From: an uncultured Paracoccaceae bacterium
GTDB lineage: Bacteria; Pseudomonadota; Alphaproteobacteria; Rhodobacterales; Rhodobacteraceae
DNA: 6,408 nucleotides
Assembly (NCBI GenBank): GCA_937916485.1
Contig: CALFSV010000016.1
Coordinates: forward strand, 1 to 6,408
Reading direction: 5' to 3'
Part shown: positions 5,509-6,408 of the stretch, in pieces
How positions within the stretch are numbered: the first letter of the stretch is position 1
How the letters are laid out: the number at the start of each line of letters is the position of its first letter
The notes under the pieces: generated by a model
Database searches by the model: none
The model's input: only the letters and a program-made list of their open reading frames with translations
What the model was told of the DNA's origin: nothing
Translations under genes and position numbers: made by a program

Positions 5509-6408
5509 ATGAGCAACCTGGAGACCCGTATCGCGCAGGGGCGCGGGGATGAAACCGCCGACACCGTTCTACGCGGCGGCGTGGTCTGGGACCTTGTGAC
5601 CGACACGATGATCCCGGGCGACGTGGCGATCTGTGGTGACACGATCGTGGGGATCGGCGCCGCCTATGAGGGCAAGCGGACCGTCGATGTCACGGACCTG
5701 ACACTGGTGCCAGGCTTCATCGACACGCATCTGCATATCGAAAGCTCGCTCGTCACACCGTTCGAATTCGACCGCTGCGTGACGCCGCTGGGGGTGACGA
5801 CCGCAATCTGCGATCCACATGAAATCGCCAACGTGATCGGCCCCGATGGCATCCGCTATTTTCAGGAGGCCAGCCGCCATACCCTGATGGACATTCGCGT
5901 GCAGCTGTCGTCCTGCGTTCCCTCGACCGAGATGGAAACCGCCGGCGCCCGGATCGAGGCCGGGGATCTTGTCGCGCTGATGAACCATCCCTCCGCCATC
6001 GGGTTGGCGGAATTTATGAATTACCCCGGCGTGATCCTCCGCGACCCAGCCGCCATGGACAAGCTGCGCCTGTTCGAAGGGCGCCACATCGATGGCCATT
6101 GTCCGCAACTGTCGGGCTGTGACCTGAACGCCTATGTGGCAGCCGGAATCCGCACCGAGCACGAGGCGACCACAGCCATCGAGGCGCTCGAAAAGCTTCA
6201 GAAGGGTCTGCGCGTCCTTATCCGCGAAGGGTCGGTGTCCAAGGATCTGCACGCGCTGCAACCGCTGCTGACCAACGTCACCGCCCCCTACATGAGCCTA
6301 TGCACCGACGACCGGAACCCGCTCGATATCGGCGAAGAGGGGCACCTTAACTTCATGAGCGCCGAGTTGATCCGGTTGGGCACGCCGCCCCTCGCCGCCT
6401 ATCGCGCG
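5509..6408 (+). CDS. ade: Adenine deaminase (amidohydrolase family), 3' truncated by window edge
   Basis: The first 300 codons are present; full-length Ade is about 570-600 residues, so roughly half is off the right edge. The enzyme converts adenine to hypoxanthine and ammonia in the cytoplasm and uses a metal centre. Visible motifs match the family closely: [19 protein letters not shown] with metal ligands H74 and H76; '[16 protein letters not shown]'; '[12 protein letters not shown]' with E168; 'DGHCPQLSG' with H197; '[10 protein letters not shown]' with H218; '[12 protein letters not shown]'; 'LCTDDRNP' with D267/D268; and 'EEGHLNFM'. The last differs from the EGHID that I recall for E. 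coli Ade, having Leu-Asn for Ile-Asp. It belongs to the transport operon by spacing (8 bases after the permease stop), suggesting its substrate is, or derives from, the imported compound. An Ade-like paralog acting on another amino-heterocycle is possible. Confidence 0.92.
   Translation, partial: MSNLETRIAQGRGDETADTVLRGGVVWDLVTDTMIPGDVAICGDTIVGIGAAYEGKRTVDVTDLTLVPGFIDTHLHIESSLVTPFEFDRCVTPLGVTTAICDPHEIANVIGPDGIRYFQEASRHTLMDIRVQLSSCVPSTEMETAGARIEAGDLVALMNHPSAIGLAEFMNYPGVILRDPAAMDKLRLFEGRHIDGHCPQLSGCDLNAYVAAGIRTEHEATTAIEALEKLQKGLRVLIREGSVSKDLHALQPLLTNVTAPYMSLCTDDRNPLDIGEEGHLNFMSAELIRLGTPPLAAYRA

Noticed and set aside
5569..6261. 230-codon open frame on the minus strand
   Set aside because: It lies opposite a textbook adenine deaminase frame with all metal-ligand motifs; it is a shadow of that gene.

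Overview
The window is high-GC DNA with strong G/C third-position codon bias. The gene families and codon use suggest an alphaproteobacterium, probably of the Rhodobacteraceae/Roseobacter type. This is inferred from gene content and codon style, since no rRNA or other phylogenetic marker is present.

Left flank (about 1-507): there is no intact gene. The first ~127 bases, read on the minus strand, encode a helix-turn-helix segment resembling the C-terminal tail of the large serine recombinases (or linked helix-turn-helix proteins) found on alphaproteobacterial mobile elements. Next to it is a short plus-strand stretch (about 130-339) that looks like the C-terminal end of an unrecognised beta-rich protein. 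Both appear to be debris, so this is probably an old insertion or recombination scar. Bases 340-507 hold nothing I can support.

Centre and right (508-6408): one regulator faces a compact five-gene operon. An RpiR/MurR-type regulator (HTH + SIS) lies on the minus strand. A 66-bp divergent intergenic region contains a clear palindrome (TGTTTCAT-N12-ATGAAACA) with a third TGAAAC copy, a good candidate operator. The plus-strand operon encodes, in order: a 5-formyltetrahydrofolate cyclo-ligase-like (MTHFSD/COG0212-like) protein; a Tat-exported NMT1/THI5-type substrate-binding protein; an ABC ATPase; a double-length, internally duplicated ABC permease; and an adenine deaminase that runs off the right edge. 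The last four genes are nearly contiguous or overlapping.

How the genes may work together: the three transporter components form a complete importer of the nitrate/sulfonate/pyrimidine (NMT1) class. It sits between two intracellular enzyme-like proteins, a paralog of a folate-salvage enzyme and an aminopurine deaminase. NMT1-type binding proteins include thiamin-pyrimidine binders, and the COG0212 5-FCL paralog has been linked by comparative genomics to thiamin metabolism. The most interesting reading is therefore an uncharacterised importer/salvage cassette for an amino-substituted pyrimidine, purine or pteridine-like heterocycle. The exact substrate cannot be read from the sequence.
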